Assembly (NCBI GenBank): GCA_029261925.1
Contig: JAJDAJ010000063.1
Location: 124,001-188,000 of the forward strand
DNA from: Deltaproteobacteria bacterium
GTDB lineage: Bacteria; Myxococcota_A; UBA9160; SZUA-336
Direction: 5' to 3'
Length of the DNA: 64,000 nt
Within the stretch, counting starts at the first letter, position 1, and every line of letters starts with the position of its first letter. A program made the position numbers and the translations under genes. Shown here piece after piece: positions 47,539 through 56,038 of the stretch. Under the pieces are notes generated by a model that was not told where the DNA came from, made no database searches, and saw only the letters and a program-made list of their open reading frames with translations.

Positions 47539-49023
47539 ATGCCGCGTACACCCGCCTCGACCCGCTCCGCCGAGATCCGCAGTCGCCTCGGTCACCCGGT
47601 GATCGATTGCGACGGGCACCTGTCGGAGTTCCTGCCCAGCTACGTCGACTATCTCGAGCGCGTGGCCGGCAAGGAGCTCGCCGGACGCTTCCTCGCCCGC
47701 TACCGCGACGTGCCGCTGCCGACCTGGACGGCAGAGGAGCGCCGCCGGCGCCGCCAGCGCAAGGGGCACTGGTGGGAGCGTCCCACCCTGCTGGTGGAGG
47801 ATGCCGTGACGCCGCAGCTGCCGCGGCTGATGCACGAGCGGCTCGACGAGTTCGGGATCGACTTCAGCATCGTGTATCCGAGCATGGGCCTGCTGGCCAA
47901 CGCGATCCGGGACGACGAGGAGCGCCTGATCGCGATCCGCGCCATCAACGAGATGCACGCGGAGCTGTACAACCAGGAGTACGGCGACCGGCTCGCCGTG
48001 CCCGCCGTGATCCCCATGAAGCACCCCGACGAGGCGATCGCCGAGCTCGAGCGCAGCGTGGGCGAGCTCGGCTTCAAGGTCGCCATGTTCCCGGCCGGCG
48101 TCTGGCGGCCCATCGAGGCGCTGTACGAGCGCTTCCCGGGCATCGAGGACCACACGCCCGACGGCGTCTGGATGGACGGCTTCGGACTCGACAGCCAGTA
48201 CGACTACGACCCGGTCTGGGCGAAGTGCCGCGAGCTGGGCGTGGCGATGACCTCGCACGCGGCGGCGGCGCCGTTCCAGCCGTGGGGCAGCCGCTCGATC
48301 AGCAACTGGACGTACAACCACATCAACAACCAGCCCTGGATGCAGAACATGCTCTGCAAGTCGCTGTACCTGGGCGGGGTGACGCGGCGCTTCCCGGACG
48401 TGAACTTCGCCTTCCTGGAGTGCGGCGTCGGCTGGGCCTGCGTGCTGCTCTCCGACACGGTCAGCCACTGGGAGAAGCGCAACCTCGACGCGCTCGCGCA
48501 CGTGGACCCGGCGCGGCTCGATCGCTCGCGGGCGCGGGAGCTGATTCTCGAGTACGGCGGCGCGCGCTTCGAGGGCCGCATCGACCAGGTCGTGCGCGCC
48601 TTCCCGGTCGAGGCGGACCCGCCGCTCGAGGGCGAGAGCCTCGACGACTTCCGCCACATGGCGATCGAGCGCGCGGAGGACCTCGGCGATCTCTTCGACA
48701 GCTTCTACTTCGGCTGCGAGGCCGACGACCGCATGAATGCCATGGCCTTCAACACGCGCATCAACCGCTTCGGCAAGCGCCTCAACGCGGTCTTCAGCTC
48801 CGACATCGGCCACTTCGACGTGCCCGACATGACGCGCGTGGTCGAGGAGGCCTGGGAGCTCGTCGACGACGGTGCGATGGAGGCGGCGGACTTCCGCGAC
48901 TTCGCCGCCGACAACACCATCCGCCTCCACGGCCAGATGAATCCGGACTTCTGGGAGGGCACGCCGGTCGCGGAGTACGCGCGCAAGGTGCTCTCGACCG
49001 GTGCCCCGGCCGGCAAGCGCTGA
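47539..49023 (+). CDS. Amidohydrolase family 2 metal-dependent hydrolase
   Basis: 494-aa TIM-barrel hydrolase or decarboxylase of the Amidohydro_2 family. The N-terminal metal site appears as VIDCDGHLSEF (Asp-x-Asp-x-His rather than x-H-x-H); a further His lies in AMTSHAAAAPF, and the C-terminal acidic metal ligand region is FSSDIGHFDVPDM. Members include ACMSD-like decarboxylases and lactonases; the substrate cannot be told. ATG 47539 gives the natural N-terminus; an upstream in-frame start at 47497 would overlap the promoter. The aldolase gene follows by 4 nt, so they are an operon. Confidence 0.85.
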   Translation: MPRTPASTRSAEIRSRLGHPVIDCDGHLSEFLPSYVDYLERVAGKELAGRFLARYRDVPLPTWTAEERRRRRQRKGHWWERPTLLVEDAVTPQLPRLMHERLDEFGIDFSIVYPSMGLLANAIRDDEERLIAIRAINEMHAELYNQEYGDRLAVPAVIPMKHPDEAIAELERSVGELGFKVAMFPAGVWRPIEALYERFPGIEDHTPDGVWMDGFGLDSQYDYDPVWAKCRELGVAMTSHAAAAPFQPWGSRSISNWTYNHINNQPWMQNMLCKSLYLGGVTRRFPDVNFAFLECGVGWACVLLSDTVSHWEKRNLDALAHVDPARLDRSRARELILEYGGARFEGRIDQVVRAFPVEADPPLEGESLDDFRHMAIERAEDLGDLFDSFYFGCEADDRMNAMAFNTRINRFGKRLNAVFSSDIGHFDVPDMTRVVEEAWELVDDGAMEAADFRDFAADNTIRLHGQMNPDFWEGTPVAEYARKVLSTGAPAGKR

Positions 49024-49027
49024 GACC

Positions 49028-49897
49028 GTGCCGCGCAAGCCGCGTCTGAACAAGGTCGTCGAGCTGCTCGAGAGCGGGCAGACGGCCTTCTGCGCCGCGG
49101 TCGTCCCCAACGGCGACCACGCGCAGCTGGCCGCCATGTCGGAATCCGACTTCGACATGGTCATGGTCGAGATGGAGCACCAGGCCTTCGACCTCGACGG
49201 TCTGCGGCACTCCCTCCAGCACCTGATCAGCCGCCGCCGGGTCGCGCTCAAGGGCAATCTCCAGCCCGACGTGATGCCCTTCGTGCGCATCGCGCCCAAC
49301 GCGCGCGAGCAGAACCAGTGGGTGATCAAGCAGACGCTGGACCTGGGCGCCTACGGGCTGGTGCTGCCCCACCTCGACACGGTCGAGGGGGCGGCCGCGG
49401 CCGTGCGCGCTGCCCGCTATCCGCAGGCGCGCGGCGTCCCCGACGTCGAGCCGGCCGGTGAGCGCGGCTGGTTCCCGTGGCCCGCGGCGCATCACTGGGG
49501 TGTGTCGGGCGACGAGTACTACGACCTGGCCGACCTCTGGCCGCTCGATCCCGACGGCGAGCTGCTGCTGCTGGGCATCGTGGAGAGCGCGCGGGGCGTG
49601 GCGAACCTGCCCGACATCCTGCGCGAGGTGAAGGGCATCGGCGCGATCTGGGCGGGCTCCGGTGACCTCGCGGTGTCGCTGGGCTTCCGGGGCGACACGG
49701 ACCACCCCGAGGTCGAGGCCGCCGTGCAGCAGATCCGCGCCACCTGCCAGCAGGCCGGCGTGCCCTGCGGCGGTCTGGCGAGCCGCGGCTTCCCCGTCGA
49801 GGCGCGCGTGGAGCAGGGCTTCGAGCTGGTCATCCTGCCGCCCACGGCGACCGCCGAGCTCGGGCGCGGCCGGCGCGCGGCCGGACGCGAGGCCTGA
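49028..49897 (+). CDS. HpcH/HpaI-family aldolase
   Basis: 289-aa class II (metal-dependent) aldolase-type protein. Recognisable parts: FCAAVVPNGDHAQLAAMSESDFDMVMVEMEHQAFD (with the E-x-E-H segment), GAYGLVLPHLDTVEGAAAAVRAARYP with a following RG, and GIVESARGVANLPDIL then IGAIWAGSGDLAVSLGFRGDTDHP (metal-ligand Glu and Asp region). Family enzymes cleave 4-hydroxy-2-oxo acids to pyruvate or related products. GTG 49028 avoids overlap with the hydrolase; the open frame reaches 49001. Likely acts after the hydrolase in one degradation route (inference). Confidence 0.85.
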   Translation: MPRKPRLNKVVELLESGQTAFCAAVVPNGDHAQLAAMSESDFDMVMVEMEHQAFDLDGLRHSLQHLISRRRVALKGNLQPDVMPFVRIAPNAREQNQWVIKQTLDLGAYGLVLPHLDTVEGAAAAVRAARYPQARGVPDVEPAGERGWFPWPAAHHWGVSGDEYYDLADLWPLDPDGELLLLGIVESARGVANLPDILREVKGIGAIWAGSGDLAVSLGFRGDTDHPEVEAAVQQIRATCQQAGVPCGGLASRGFPVEARVEQGFELVILPPTATAELGRGRRAAGREA

Positions 49898-49916
49898 GGC
49901 GAGCGCGGGGGCGGCC

Positions 49917-50687
49917 TTGGAGCGACTCGCCGGCAAGGTGGCCGTGGTCACCGGCTCGACGCGCGGGATCGGCGAGGCGATCGCGCGGCGCTTCGCGCGC
50001 TGTGGCGCCGGGGTGACGGTGACCGGGCGCGATGTCGAGCGGGGCGGCCGCGTCGCCGCGGGGATCGAATCGGAAGGGGGCCGGGCGATCTTCGTGCGCG
50101 CGGATCTCTCGCGCGAGGACGACGTGCGCGCGCTGGTCGCCGCCACCGTCGCCCGCTTCGGGCGCCTGACCACCCTGGTCAACAACGCCGCGGCCACCGA
50201 GCGCGTCGGTCCCGGGCGCGGCGACGCGTCGCTGCACCAGGTCGAGCCCGGCGCGTGGGACGCGATCCTCGACGTGGGGCTGCGCGCGCTGCGCCTGGGC
50301 TGTCGCTTCGCGGTGCCCGCGATGCGGGACGCCGGCGGGGGCGCGATCGTCAACGTCTCGGCCCACGCGGCGGCGCGCGGCGTGTCCGGACTCGCGGCCT
50401 ACACCGCGTCGAAGGGCGCGATGGAGGCGCTCACCCGCTCCATCGCGGTGGACTGCGCGCCCGACGGCATCCGCTGCAATGCCATCCGCTCGGGCTTCGT
50501 GCGCAGCGGTCCCTGGGTCGACGCACAGATGAACGAGCGCGCGCTGGAGCGCATGCGCGCGCGGCTGCTCACGCGCATCCCGGTGCCCGATGACATCGCC
50601 CACGCCGCGGTCTTCCTGGCCTCGGACGAGGCCGAGGTCATCACGGGCAGCGTGCTGGTCGTGGACGCGGGCACCGGCGCGAAGTAG
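49917..50687 (+). CDS. Short-chain dehydrogenase/reductase
   Basis: 256-aa NAD(P)-dependent oxidoreductase. Rossmann motif VVTGSTRGIGEAIA, NNAA at about 91, the catalytic Ser in NVSAHAAA, the YxxxK pair in YTASKG, and the C-terminal VFLASDEAEVITGSVLVVDAG. GRDVERGG after the second strand suggests NADP preference, weakly. TTG 49917 is used since ERLAGKVAVVTG is the normal start; the frame is open back into the aldolase gene. Third gene of the hydrolase-aldolase-SDR run, 19 nt after the aldolase stop. Substrate unknown. Confidence 0.88.
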   Translation: MERLAGKVAVVTGSTRGIGEAIARRFARCGAGVTVTGRDVERGGRVAAGIESEGGRAIFVRADLSREDDVRALVAATVARFGRLTTLVNNAAATERVGPGRGDASLHQVEPGAWDAILDVGLRALRLGCRFAVPAMRDAGGGAIVNVSAHAAARGVSGLAAYTASKGAMEALTRSIAVDCAPDGIRCNAIRSGFVRSGPWVDAQMNERALERMRARLLTRIPVPDDIAHAAVFLASDEAEVITGSVLVVDAGTGAK

Positions 50688-50841
50688 GGCCGCACCCTCG
50701 GCCCGTGCGCTGGCGGCCGGTGGGCGATGGACAGGTGCCCGGGCGGTCCCGTCCGCGTCCCCGGCGGGCTAGAGTGACAGGGAGTACGGGCCCCGCGTGT
50801 GACGACCGGACGGGGCGCGCGCCGTACCGGAGAGCATCGCC

Positions 50842-51384
50842 ATGGGACTGTGGAGCAAGCTCAGGGCCTACACGCGCGTCATGCGCGGGCGCCGGGGGCA
50901 GGGGGCGCCCGAGCCGCTGGCGCTGCTGCGCGGCCGCCCGGCCCTGGCGCTGGGCGTCGGCGCGATGGAGACCGCACAGCTGCTCAGCAGCCGCGTGGCG
51001 CCGCGGCTCAAGGCGCTGGCGCAGCTGAAGACCAGCGCGCTGGTCGGCTGCCCCTTCTGACTCGACATCGGCTCTGCCGTGGGCAGGGCGATCGGCGTGA
51101 CCGACGAGCAGCTGCGCGAGCTGCCCCGGTACGGCGACAGTCCGGCGTTCACGCCGGTCGAGCGCGCCGTGCTCGACCTCGCCGTGGCCATGGCGCGCAT
51201 TCCCTGTGATGTGCCCCCGGAGCTCGAGGCGCGGCTCGGCGAGCACCTCGACCCGACCCAGCGGGTCGAGCTGGCCTCGGCGATCGCCTGGGAGAACTAC
51301 CGCGCGCGCTTCAACCGGGTGTTCGGGGTGGGGCCGGGCGGCTTCAGCGCGGAGGGCGCCTGCTGCGCGCTTCCGGAGCGCTGA
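50842..51384 (+). CDS. AhpD/carboxymuconolactone decarboxylase-like selenoprotein (in-frame UGA = Sec73)
   Basis: Read through the TGA at 51058-51060, this is one 180-aa CMD/AhpD-fold protein. Upstream: VAPRLKALAQLKTSALVGCPF; downstream in the same frame: LDIGSAVGRAIGVTDEQLRELP, TPVERAVLDLAVAMARIP, LDPTQRVELASAIAWENYRARFNRVFG, the normal second half of a CMD domain. The family active site is C-x-x-C (GCPFCIDI-type); here it is Cys70-Pro-Phe-TGA, so the stop replaces exactly the second redox cysteine. A SECIS-like hairpin follows. GGAGAG lies 7 nt before ATG 50842. AhpD-like selenoproteins are known from other bacteria and metagenomes. A nonsense mutation or read error is the alternative. No sel genes are in the window. 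Confidence 0.85.
51058..51092 (+). promoter_or_regulatory. Sec UGA codon and candidate bacterial SECIS element
   Basis: TGA (51058-51060) is followed by a hairpin at 51067-51092. Lower stem A67-U92, U68-A91, C69-G90; G70 bulged; upper stem of 8 bp from G71-C89 to C78-G82, including one U-G pair; apical loop G79-U80-G81. The loop begins 18 nt after the UGA. Bacterial SECIS elements have a short upper stem, a small loop with an early G (often GU) and 16-37 nt spacing, all met here. Numbers are the last two digits of 510xx. Confidence 0.75.
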
Positions 51385-51544
51385 TCCGGACGTCCACGAG
51401 ATCCTCGCGATCGGCCCGCGGCGGGGCCTCTGTCGGCGGTCGTCAGCGTGCGCCCGGCGGGATCTGCTGGAGACGCTACATCGGGGAAGGCGGGCCGCGC
51501 ACGCAGCGCGGGCGCCTTCACTTCCGGCGATCCCGGGGAGCGCG

Positions 51545-52375
51545 ATGGCAGTCTACGACAGCACGCTGGTGGTTCCGGGCACGCCCGCGGAAACCCTGGC
51601 CTACATGTCCGACTTCTCCAACGCGGCGGCGTGGGATCCGGGGGTCCACTCGGTCGAGCGGCTCGACCCGGGCCCCCTCGAACTGGGCAGTCGCTTCCGC
51701 GTGGTGGTCCGCTTCGCGGGGCGCTCGCTGCCGCTGGACTACGCGATACGCGCTCTCGAGCCGGCGCGCGTGGTGCTCGAGGCGGAGACCGCGAGCCTGT
51801 ACTCCCGCGACGAGATCGGGGTCGCGCCGCGTGGCCCGGGCACCTGCCTCACCTATGCAGCGCGCCTGGAGCTGCGCGGTGGCTGGCGGCGCCTGGACCC
51901 CGCGCTCCAGCAGGCGTTCGATCGCATCGGCGCCTCGGCCGCCTGCGGGCTGGCGCGCGCGCTCGGCGCCACCGAGCAGAGCTCGGCGCGCGACCCGGAC
52001 CCCCGCCTGCGCACCTCGATCGAGATCGACGCGCCGGTCGACGCCGCCTGGGAGCTGCTGACCGATACCCGCGCATGGCCGCGCTGGGGCCCGTCGGTGC
52101 GCGCGGTGGAGGCTGCGGACCGCCACATCCGCCCCGGATCGAGGGGCCGCGTGCAGACCGCGCCGGGCATCTGGCTGCCCTGGGAGATCACGCGCCTGAC
52201 CGGGCGCGAGTGGAGCTGGCGGGTCGCGGGCGTGCCGGCGACCCAGCACCGGGTGGTCGCTCTCCCGGAGAAGCGTTGCCGCGTCGAGCTCGGCGTGCCC
52301 GCCTGGGCCGCGCCCTACCTGCTGGTGTGCCGGGCGGCGCTGCGGCGGCTCGCCGGAGAGCTCGCCTCCGCCTGA
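51545..52375 (+). CDS. Tandem SRPBCC (START-like) domain protein
   Basis: 276-aa soluble protein with two copies of the SRPBCC ligand-binding fold: about 1-135 (YDSTLVVPGTPAETLAYMSDFSNAAAWDPGVHSVERL) and about 150-270 (TSIEIDAPVDAAWELLTDTRAWPRWGPSVRAVEA). Each begins with the 'v.ap...vw..l.d...w..w.p.v' pattern of polyketide cyclase/dehydrase proteins. These bind hydrophobic molecules in a cavity; some are cyclases or hydrolases. No catalytic claim is possible. ATG 51545 has GGGGAG upstream; a long open frame before it is not supported. It sits between the selenoprotein and an amidohydrolase. Confidence 0.82.
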   Translation: MAVYDSTLVVPGTPAETLAYMSDFSNAAAWDPGVHSVERLDPGPLELGSRFRVVVRFAGRSLPLDYAIRALEPARVVLEAETASLYSRDEIGVAPRGPGTCLTYAARLELRGGWRRLDPALQQAFDRIGASAACGLARALGATEQSSARDPDPRLRTSIEIDAPVDAAWELLTDTRAWPRWGPSVRAVEAADRHIRPGSRGRVQTAPGIWLPWEITRLTGREWSWRVAGVPATQHRVVALPEKRCRVELGVPAWAAPYLLVCRAALRRLAGELASA

Positions 52376-52497
52376 GCCTCCCGCGGAGGCGCGCGCGGCG
52401 CACCGCGCGATGTCCGTGGCCGTCGCCGGGTGGTATCGTGGCCGCTACCGGGCAGGGCCCGGTGGAGGGGCACGAGCGTGCTCCCCGGGAGGGCGCC

Positions 52498-53802
52498 ATG
52501 GGACAGGAGCAGACGGGAACCCGCGGGGTGTACCGCGCCGAGGAAGAGGCGCGCCTGCCGTACCAGGTCTACGACGCGGACAACCACTTCTACGAGACCC
52601 CCGACGCGGTCACGCGCTTCCTGGAGCCCGCATTCCGGGACCGCTTCGTGCAGCGCGAGCGCCTCTCCGTGATGCAGGAGGGCGACCGCAGCCAGACCGC
52701 CCGGGAGATCAGCCTCGAGAAGAAGGCGCGGACCATCGGCGATCACGCGGTGCCCGAGGGCGGACACGGCGGCGTGGATCCGACCGAGATGCCCGAGATG
52801 GACACCGACATCCCGGTTCCCGGCGCGATGCTCAACCGGCTCAACGCCATGCGCGGCATGAGCACGGAGGAGCGCAAGGAGCTGGTCGAGTTCTACAAGA
52901 CCATGGAGCCGGCCTTCTACCACCGCGACGACCGCCTCGCGCTCATGGATCGGCAGGGCGTGCACATGGCGGTGATCCACACCGGTGGCTCGCAGGTCTT
53001 CACCAGCGGCGACATCGAGCTGGGCTACGCGGCCACGCGCGCCTACAACCGCTGGGTCCAGGACGAGTGGGGCTTCGCGTACGAGGAGCGGATCTTCGTG
53101 CCCGCGACCGTGCCGCTCAACGACGTGGACCTGGCGGTCAAGGAGCTGGAGGCGGTCCTGAAGGAGGGCGCCCGGCTGATCAACCTGAACGCCGGACCCG
53201 CGCCTCTCGGCTCGCCCTTCGACCCGATCTACGATCCGGTCTGGTCACGCGTGAACGAGGCCGACGTGCCGATCTCGCTGCACCTGGGCGGTGGCAACTA
53301 CCAGAAGTACACCGCGGACTGGAGCGAGGACCCCGACGCCTACTACAACGTCTTCGGCGGCTTCCAGTGGGTCACCTGCTGGGGTGACCGGCCGATCATG
53401 GACAGCCTGACGGCCATGGTCTTCCACAACATGTTCGGGCGCTTCCCGGAGATCCGCGTGCTGATCGCGGAGTTCGGTACGGTCTGGCTGCCGTACCTGC
53501 TGCGCAAGCTCGACCACGGCCACATCCTGGGTCGCGGCGCGAAGTGGGGCGGGGCCATTCCCGGCCGCCCGAGCGAGCTCTTCCGCGAGCGCTGCGTGGT
53601 GGCGCCGTTCCCCGAGGAGAACATCCGTCGCCCGATGGAGGTGGTCGGCACCGACTGCCTGGTCTTCGGCTCGGACTTCCCGCACTCCGAGGGCATCCCC
53701 GACCCCGTGCAGTACGCCAGGACCATCGAGGGCCTCGACGACGACACCGTCCGGACCCTGATGCGAGACAACCTCGCGCGCTTCATGCGCCTGGACGCGT
53801 AG
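52498..53802 (+). CDS. Amidohydrolase family 2 metal-dependent hydrolase
   Basis: 434-aa TIM-barrel hydrolase or decarboxylase. The N-terminal metal site is VYDADNHFYE; a central metal or substrate His lies in PISLHLGGGNYQKY; the C-terminal motif is VFGSDFPHSEGIPD, the usual Amidohydro_2 ending. It is distinct from the enzyme at 47539, which is 60 residues longer and has a different C-terminus. ATG 52498 follows GGGAGGG at good distance; the open frame to 51448 is spurious. The alcohol dehydrogenase follows after 29 nt, so the two are probably co-transcribed. Confidence 0.87.
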   Translation: MGQEQTGTRGVYRAEEEARLPYQVYDADNHFYETPDAVTRFLEPAFRDRFVQRERLSVMQEGDRSQTAREISLEKKARTIGDHAVPEGGHGGVDPTEMPEMDTDIPVPGAMLNRLNAMRGMSTEERKELVEFYKTMEPAFYHRDDRLALMDRQGVHMAVIHTGGSQVFTSGDIELGYAATRAYNRWVQDEWGFAYEERIFVPATVPLNDVDLAVKELEAVLKEGARLINLNAGPAPLGSPFDPIYDPVWSRVNEADVPISLHLGGGNYQKYTADWSEDPDAYYNVFGGFQWVTCWGDRPIMDSLTAMVFHNMFGRFPEIRVLIAEFGTVWLPYLLRKLDHGHILGRGAKWGGAIPGRPSELFRERCVVAPFPEENIRRPMEVVGTDCLVFGSDFPHSEGIPDPVQYARTIEGLDDDTVRTLMRDNLARFMRLDA

Positions 53803-53831
53803 CGCCGCGGCTCGCCCGGAGGCAGATGATC

Positions 53832-54917
53832 ATGCGCGCAGCCGTGTTCCGCGAGGTCGACAAGCCGCTGACGATCGAGGAGATCGAGCTCGACGCACCC
53901 GGTCCGCAGGAGGTCGTGGTACGCACGGCCGCGACCGGGATCTGCCACAGCGACCTGCACTTCATCGAGGGCAAGTACCCGATCGCCACGCCGATCGTGC
54001 TCGGCCACGAGGGTGCGGGCGTGGTCGAGGCCGTCGGCTCCGCCGTCCGCTACGTGCAGCCCGGCGACCACGTCATCACCTGCAACTCGATCTTCTGTGG
54101 CCGCTGCGAGCGCTGCCTCCGGGGACAGCCCCACCTGTGCGCCAAGGAAGGCATCACGCGGACCGACGCCGACCCGCCCCGCCTGCGCGACCGCAGCGGC
54201 GAGCGCATCCACCAGTTCACCGACCTGTCGTGCTTCGCCGAGAAGATGCTGACGCACGAGAACGGCGTGGTGAAGATCGATCCCTCGGTGCCGCTGGACC
54301 GCGCCGCGCTGATCGGCTGCGGCGTGATGACGGGAGTGGGCGCTGCGCTCAACACGGCGCGCGTCGAGCCGGGCTCGACCGTCGCGGTGATCGGCTGCGG
54401 CGGCATCGGCCTCAACGCGATCCAGGGCGCGCGCATCGCCGGCGCACGGCGCATCTTCGCCATCGACCGGGTGGCTGGCAAGCTCGAGCTCGCCCGTCAG
54501 TTCGGCGCCACCGACACCGTGGACGCCAGCGCGGGCGATCCGGTGGCGCAGGTCGTCGAGCAGACCGGCGGCGGCGTGGACTACAGCTTCGAGGCGATCG
54601 GCCTCAAGCAGACCGCCGAGCAGGCCTTCGCGATGATCTCGCGGGGCGGCACGGCGACCGTGATCGGCATGATCCCCGTCGGCGAGAAGATCGAGATCCA
54701 CGGGGCCGAGCTGCTCTCCGAGAAGAAGCTCCAGGGCTCGCTCATGGGCTCGAACCGCTTCCGGATCGACATGCCGGTGTACATCGATCTGTACCTGCAG
54801 GGACGCCTCAAGCTCGATGAGCTGGTCTCGCAGACCCTGCCGCTCGAGCGGATCAACGAGGGCCTCGACGCGCTGCGCAGCGGTGAGCTGGCGCGCAGCG
54901 TGGTGGTCTTCGACTGA
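53832..54917 (+). CDS. Zinc-dependent alcohol dehydrogenase
   Basis: 361-aa medium-chain dehydrogenase. The catalytic zinc site is Cys in TGICHSDLH, His-Glu in LGHEGAGVVEAVG and a later Cys (GCGVMTG). The structural zinc cysteines are CNSIFCGRCERC with PHLC. NAD-binding motif VAVIGCGGIGLNAIQGA, followed by the acidic residue in IDRV, indicating NAD. It resembles class III/thiol-dependent subfamilies (GVGAALNTARVEPGSTVAV). I prefer ATG 53832 because GGAGG is 9 nt away; ATG 53826 is only 3 nt from it. Its stop overlaps the next gene. Possible role: oxidising an alcohol or thiol adduct in the local pathway. Confidence 0.9.
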   Translation: MRAAVFREVDKPLTIEEIELDAPGPQEVVVRTAATGICHSDLHFIEGKYPIATPIVLGHEGAGVVEAVGSAVRYVQPGDHVITCNSIFCGRCERCLRGQPHLCAKEGITRTDADPPRLRDRSGERIHQFTDLSCFAEKMLTHENGVVKIDPSVPLDRAALIGCGVMTGVGAALNTARVEPGSTVAVIGCGGIGLNAIQGARIAGARRIFAIDRVAGKLELARQFGATDTVDASAGDPVAQVVEQTGGGVDYSFEAIGLKQTAEQAFAMISRGGTATVIGMIPVGEKIEIHGAELLSEKKLQGSLMGSNRFRIDMPVYIDLYLQGRLKLDELVSQTLPLERINEGLDALRSGELARSVVVFD

Positions 54918-55900
54918 GCGCGATCGGGCAGCGGGGCGGGCTCGCCCGGGTCCTCTGCGCGGGCCTGCTGCTCTCCGCCTGCGCCGCGGGCACGGCGCGG
55001 GCGCCGGTCCGCCTCGGCGACGAGGTGCCCCGCACGCAGAGGCCGTTTCGCAACGACCCGGACGAGTTCCAGTTCGTGATCGTCGGCGATCGCACCGGGG
55101 GGCACCGCCCGGGCGTCTTCGCGCGTGCCATGGAGCAGGTCAACCGGCTGCGGCCCGAGTTCGTGCTCTGCGTGGGTGACCTGATCGAGGGCTACACGGA
55201 GGATCGCGAGCGCCTCACGGAGGAGTGGCGCGAGGTCGACGCCATGATCGATGGCCTGGACATGCCGTTCTTCTACACCGTGGGCAATCACGACGTCGGC
55301 AACGACGTGATGCGCGAGGTCTGGCGCGAGCGCAACGGCGACGAGTACTGGGCCTTCGTCTACCGCGACGTGCTCTTCCTGTCGCTGAGCACCGAGGACC
55401 CGCCGATCGTCCTGCCCCCCGACATCATCGCGCGCCAGGCGCGACTCGAGCGCATGATGAGCGAGGATCCCGAGGCCGTGCGGCGGATGATCGCGGAGCG
55501 CAGCTCCTCTACCGGGCCGCCGCCCCTGCCCGGGCAGGTCGCCATCAGCGAGGCACAGCTCGGGTTCGTGGAGGAGACGCTGGCACGCCACGCGGGCGTG
55601 CGCTGGACCGTGGTACTCATGCACAAGCCGGCCTGGAAGTACGACAGCCCGCGGTTCGCGCGCATCGAGGCGCTGCTCGCCGACCGGCCGTACACGATGA
55701 TCGCGGGCCACGAGCACTACTACGACCACACGCTCCGCAACGGGCGCGAGTACATCGCGCTGGGAACCACGGGCGGGGTCTGGCTGAGCACGGGGCCGGG
55801 GAGCCTGGACCACGTGGCCTGGGTGACGATGACCGACGATGGCCCGGTGATCGCGAACATCCGCCTCGACGGCCTGCTCGACCAGCGCGGCCCACGCTAG
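54914..55900 (+). CDS. Calcineurin-like metallophosphoesterase lipoprotein
   Basis: Exported metallophosphoesterase of about 328 aa. Metal motifs: VIVGDRTGG, FVLCVGDLIEG, YTVGNHDVG, LMHKPAW and IAGHEHYYDH. The obvious start, GTG 55025, leaves out sequence that is open in frame back to 54887 and encodes RVLCAGLLLSACAAG, a clear lipoprotein signal with Cys at 54980. The only usable codon there is CTG 54914, which overlaps the dehydrogenase stop (CTGA) and would start by coupling. I therefore place the start at 54914, with moderate certainty; the enzyme class is secure. Substrate (nucleotide, phosphoprotein or phosphodiester) unknown. Confidence 0.8.
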   Translation: MSAIGQRGGLARVLCAGLLLSACAAGTARAPVRLGDEVPRTQRPFRNDPDEFQFVIVGDRTGGHRPGVFARAMEQVNRLRPEFVLCVGDLIEGYTEDRERLTEEWREVDAMIDGLDMPFFYTVGNHDVGNDVMREVWRERNGDEYWAFVYRDVLFLSLSTEDPPIVLPPDIIARQARLERMMSEDPEAVRRMIAERSSSTGPPPLPGQVAISEAQLGFVEETLARHAGVRWTVVLMHKPAWKYDSPRFARIEALLADRPYTMIAGHEHYYDHTLRNGREYIALGTTGGVWLSTGPGSLDHVAWVTMTDDGPVIANIRLDGLLDQRGPR

Positions 55901-56038
55901 CCCGGACGCGGCCCGACCCGGCCGCCGGGGCTTCCCCGGAACGCCCTTGCGCACCTGGCGCCAGCCGCGCACTCCCTGCACGGGAACGGACGCGCTGCTG
56001 CTCATGCCGGGCGCTCCGGACTCCGATGACGGGGCACG

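Noticed and set aside
50842-51060. Pseudogene with a nonsense mutation
   Set aside because: The stop replaces exactly the active-site Cys, no other damage is seen on either side, and a SECIS-like hairpin follows. Kept only as the alternative explanation.
51079-51384. Separate gene starting at GTG 51079
   Set aside because: It has no ribosome site and begins inside the CMD domain; it is in the same frame as the upstream half, and the joined reading restores a complete domain.
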